DNA of 14,832 nucleotides from a bacterium. GTDB taxonomy: Bacteria > B130-G9. Made by a program: the position numbers and the translations under genes. This document shows, one piece after another, positions 13,101 through 14,832 of this stretch (positions are counted from its first letter, which is position 1; each line of letters opens with the position of its first letter). The stretch spans positions 1-14,832 of the forward strand of contig JAGHCW010000132.1 of NCBI GenBank assembly GCA_021160245.1, read 5' to 3'. The notes under the pieces were generated by a model. The model was not told where the DNA came from. It worked only from the letters and a program-made list of their open reading frames with translations, and made no database searches.

Positions 13101-14832
13101 CGTGGCCACAGTGTAAAATGCATATTGGCCATCGCCTTCGGGTGGCAAGAAGGAGAACACACCGAAGTTTTCACCCGGACCTGATACATTGATGCTCTCT
13201 TCCCATCCCAGCCAGTCCGTCCATCCTAGCTCTTTATACTTGTACCAAAGCCTAACTGATGCGAGGTCCGAGCCCGTCCCGTCAGCCGCGAATTGGATGT
13301 TCACAGGCTGCTGGTTATACGTCGCGTCGCTTGTGCATCCGGAAGTCGGGAGCACGACATCATAAGGGACACTCGTGGGCAACTTGGCCGTCCAATCTTC
13401 CTCATTGCCGGCCATGTCGATTCCAACCGTATAGAAATCGTATGTGCCCGGGCCCTCGGTCGGAATGAAATTGAACCATCCCGCTTCCGCATTATGGGAA
13501 AGCCCTGTGCTCATCCAAACGCTGGCGTTGAACCTGTAATAGAGAACTACCGTATCGATCGGCGCCCCCGTCAGAACCGACGGCTCAACACATTCGAACG
13601 ACAGTGAAATCGGCAGCGAATTCACACCCGTCGGTCCCGAGAGAATTGTCAGCGGAGCCGTCGAATCAAAGAGCGTTCCAGAATCGCCATTCACAGGCGC
13701 CGGAACAGCCTCAATAAAGCCCGCATTGTCCGTCGCGACCGTGTAGAAATAGTAAACACCCTCACCAGAAATCGGTATGTAGTCGAATCTGCCAGAAGCC
13801 TCCGAACTCGTCAGCCCAGTAGCGCCCCATGCCCCGGCCTCTCCGAACTTGACATAAAGGTCAACGCTCGCGATGCCGGATGAGTTATCAGTTGCAACGA
13901 AATAGACGGGGAATGGACCCAAGTTCGTGTAGGTCTCGGAAGATGCAACCGATTCTGGCGCTGATATGTCATAAGTGGTCTTGCTATCGATCGAATCGCC
14001 CTGACCAGGAGCCGGCTCCAGATTGCCGGCGTTGTCCTTCGCTATGGTATAGAAGGAATATGCGCCCTCGAGGCCTCCTGGGGGATCGAAGGAGATTGAG
14101 CCGACAGCGGCCGATCCGTAACCGCCCGTGTATTCTGCAAACATGCCCGAATCGAGCTTGAACCAAAGCGCTACCTGGGCAAGACCGGATGGGCCTGTAT
14201 CCCCAGCCGTGTAGTCAACCTGTATCGGCAGCGCTGTCACAATTGCCTCTGATGTACAGGCCGATGTCGGGAGACTCCTATCGTAGATCGTGTTGACGAC
14301 AGTCGATGGAGGCGCGATCTCTACGTTGCCCGCGATGTCGGTCGTCCGCGTGTAGAAGCCATAGGTTCCCTCAACGTCATCCGGCTCAAACATGAACTCG
14401 CCGGATGGTCCGATAACTGGCTCTCCGAATTGCTCAAAAGCTCCGCCATCGAGATTGTAATAAAGGGCAGTGCTCAAGTCGCCTGAGAGATTGTCATCCG
14501 CTGAGAATGTAATGCCTATCGGCAGCGATGTAGCGTACTCCGGAGCATCAACCGTCGAGGTCGGCGCCGTAACGTCAAACACCACTGAGGCGTCCGCATA
14601 GCCCGGCCTGGCCTCGCGATTGTCGCAGTTATCGACAGAAACCGTATAGAAATGGTAGAAGCCCTCGCCGAATGGGAGGTCCACCAATATCGTTCCCGAG
14701 GTGCCAATATAAGCGCCGTAAAGTTCATAAGGACCGTTGTCAACGCTGATTAAGAGCTCCGTGCTCGCAACGCCAGCTGTGGCATCAGTCGCAATCCATT
14801 GGACTTCGCCAATCGGCTCACGAACCAGCTCT
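10197..14832 (-). CDS. Giant Ig-like repeat surface protein, 5' end beyond window
   Basis: An open frame runs from the right edge to a TAG at 10197-10199, giving 1,544 visible residues with no stop. A TTG at 14687 is not the real start, because the frame and the repeat pattern continue to 14832. From the N-terminal side the visible part holds 12 repeats of about 98-106 residues, then one choice-of-anchor D/ASPM-SPD-2-Hydin-like domain (11228-10917), then two copies of a C-terminal domain (10916-10557 and 10553-10200). Each repeat ends in a G-x-Y-x-FYT-x(3)-D-x-AGN-type motif. Such beta-sandwich arrays are usual in adhesins and other secreted or surface proteins. No signal peptide can be seen because the start is missing, and no sortase, RTX or membrane anchor was found. 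The protein heads an operon with a TolC-family gene. Surface role is inference. Confidence 0.85.
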   Translation of the reverse strand, partial: ELVREPIGEVQWIATDATAGVASTELLISVDNGPYELYGAYIGTSGTILVDLPFGEGFYHFYTVSVDNCDNREARPGYADASVVFDVTAPTSTVDAPEYATSLPIGITFSADDNLSGDLSTALYYNLDGGAFEQFGEPVIGPSGEFMFEPDDVEGTYGFYTRTTDIAGNVEIAPPSTVVNTIYDRSLPTSACTSEAIVTALPIQVDYTAGDTGPSGLAQVALWFKLDSGMFAEYTGGYGSAAVGSISFDPPGGLEGAYSFYTIAKDNAGNLEPAPGQGDSIDSKTTYDISAPESVASSETYTNLGPFPVYFVATDNSSGIASVDLYVKFGEAGAWGATGLTSSEASGRFDYIPISGEGVYYFYTVATDNAGFIEAVPAPVNGDSGTLFDSTAPLTILSGPTGVNSLPISLSFECVEPSVLTGAPIDTVVLYYRFNASVWMSTGLSHNAEAGWFNFIPTEGPGTYDFYTVGIDMAGNEEDWTAKLPTSVPYDVVLPTSGCTSDATYNQQPVNIQFAADGTGSDLASVRLWYKYKELGWTDWLGWEESINVSGPGENFGVFSFLPPEGDGQYAFYTVATDAAGNVQDEPSAETAPCSISFVDTVAPNTTASAPTWTTSSPIDVHFEGNDVGTGLAVVELWVQFDIWAWQKVDEKHGVNSGSFIYEPEIAGGTYRFYTIGRDLAGNTEAVPAIEDASTVFDMARPVSIATVPESSTNATIAIDFLAADNFSGVDSVWLWYRYGRGDWANTGLSVNATSGTFTFVLADGFGRYDFYSHAIDTAGNEEYVPDVPDGSCIYDGERPASTCWSAPYATELPLNIRYEARDDASGVSQVTLFYRFDGGEYKSAEMISFDSWGVFEFNAPDGEGEYEFYTLSTDNAGWTELDPTSPDTTTYYDITVPISTVSSPEMITGDTIPVFFTAWDAKSGVENVCLWYRFGDRDWTKSGHIAHTESGTIDFLPPDDVGTYSFWTVATDYCGNSEPEPTTGATVSAISTFDNVAPKSSVSSDVAYSNQSPIPLPYEASDRGVGIASVRLWYRVGGGAYKDTGLLATESTVGVFEFVPIEGDGDYDFYTVAEDKFGNRETIPAAPDTSIAYDTMSPYSTAVSPDEVNGAIFTVGANATDILSPIASISLWYRYSATLGGDWTDWAEVGEPIGGQTGLFQFEAANGEGYYEFYSIATDAAGNIEQPPASADTTTQYRMLYPEIALSAESYNFGEVQIGASKFWQLFITNQGEAPLTVVSLDVDGVAFDCSSTTPFTINPGLTSFAPVVFGPTEIGVTSATLTIESNDPDRPEIEVALTGIGVEPSLLSVGLACNADMFYSGDNMRVSISGRNKGETVRGLDLYISIILPTGDVVFFPSFTGEPSPYLTNFDMPAGLSVHNIPLADIQVPSSIMPGEYMWRAVLTRHLEGENLLASVPLVTTIDLRPELELSLNNTYPIYDHGAMQVLSARLRNDGLTKTVDLYVALQAPDGTLAFGQDLAPELAPFFDDYVLPRHADVCPMILFNNNLRAFGPGQYKWFVAVSDADSFNLISSIAQVEWVLE
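10200..10916 (-). repeat. Duplicated C-terminal domain of the giant protein
   Basis: Two successive protein segments (10916-10557 and 10553-10200) share the same order of features: a polar RN-x-G turn, a DLY strand, P-x-G-x(2)-x-F, a proline-rich loop, PG-x-Y-x-W near the end, and an NL-x(2)-S close. I read this as a tandem duplication of a domain of about 115 residues. I do not recognise a named family. Confidence 0.6.
10917..11228 (-). other. HYDIN/choice-of-anchor D-like domain within the giant protein
   Basis: This stretch encodes about 104 residues with the typical order YNFGEVQIG, WQLFITNQGEAPLTV, FTINPG, VVFGPTEIG, TLTIESNDPDRPEIEVALTG. This is the pattern of ASPM-SPD-2-Hydin or choice-of-anchor D domains, which are Ig-like folds common in secreted bacterial proteins. 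Confidence 0.75.
11231..14832 (-). repeat. Twelve tandem Ig-like protein repeats
   Basis: The aromatic FYT/FYS/FWT signature that marks the end of each repeat is encoded near 14651, 14357, 14054, 13748, 13436, 13118, 12815, 12521, 12227, 11933, 11624 and 11312, so the period is 294-318 bases. Each unit starts with a D-x(2)-xP-x-S-type linker, continues with a VxFxAxDxxSGxxSVxLWYRYG-like core (up to 20 residues quoted as a pattern), and ends in the FYT block. DNA copies are clearly diverged, so this is an old array rather than a recent expansion. The first repeat is cut by the window edge and more may lie beyond it. Confidence 0.85.

Noticed and set aside
10197-14687. Complete giant gene starting at 14687
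   Set aside because: The codon is a TTG inside a repeat. The frame stays open and the repeat pattern continues to the window edge, so the true start is outside.

Overview
The window looks like chromosomal DNA from a Gram-negative-type bacterium: it encodes a TolC-family outer-membrane channel with a signal peptide and a GalU-type nucleotidyltransferase. The mix of M42 peptidase, very long Ig-like repeat protein with a choice-of-anchor/HYDIN-like domain, and intergenic REP-like palindromes suggests an uncultured or deep-branching lineage. That placement is inference; no rRNA or other phylogenetic marker is present. No tRNA, rRNA, CRISPR array, transposase or plasmid function was seen.

Layout. 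(1) Positions 13-297, minus strand: a small DUF2442-type protein. (2) Positions 298-794: no convincing gene, but a cluster of five different hairpin-forming palindromes. (3) A good sigma70-like promoter at 795-822 (TTGACT, 16 bp, TATAAT) faces a plus-strand run of six genes. The first three are an M42 metallo-aminopeptidase (902-1975), UTP-glucose-1-phosphate uridylyltransferase galU (1986-2915) and an acyl/aryl-CoA ligase with a C-terminal chorismate-mutase-like domain (2932-4707), separated by only 10 and 16 bases. After a 73-base gap holding an inverted repeat come three overlapping genes: a DUF3696-type AAA/ABC ATPase (4781-6175), a PIN-like putative nuclease (6172-6717) and an RNA-ligase-family nucleotidyltransferase (6710-7405). 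(4) Convergent to these, on the minus strand, is a second operon read from the right edge: an enormous Ig-like repeat protein cut by the window end (10197-14832), a TolC-family outer-membrane protein (8654-10177) and a radical SAM protein with SPASM-like cysteines (7481-8635).

How the genes may work together. The most interesting unit is ATPase + PIN nuclease + RNA ligase. The genes overlap by 4 and 8 bases, so they are probably translated together. An SMC/ABC-like ATPase beside a nuclease is the usual architecture of anti-phage systems such as Septu, Gabija and PARIS, but here the effector is PIN-like and a third gene could reseal cleaved RNA. This is a candidate RNA-cleavage-and-repair or defence cassette. 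I do not recognise it as a named system, and its function is inferred from domains and gene order only.

The second unusual item is the ligase/chorismate-mutase fusion. Its mutase-like domain keeps three arginines of the AroQ active site but lacks the catalytic lysine and other key residues, which suggests a binding or regulatory role. The right-hand operon probably builds and exports a cell-surface or secreted protein, but only the outer-membrane channel of an export machine is visible.
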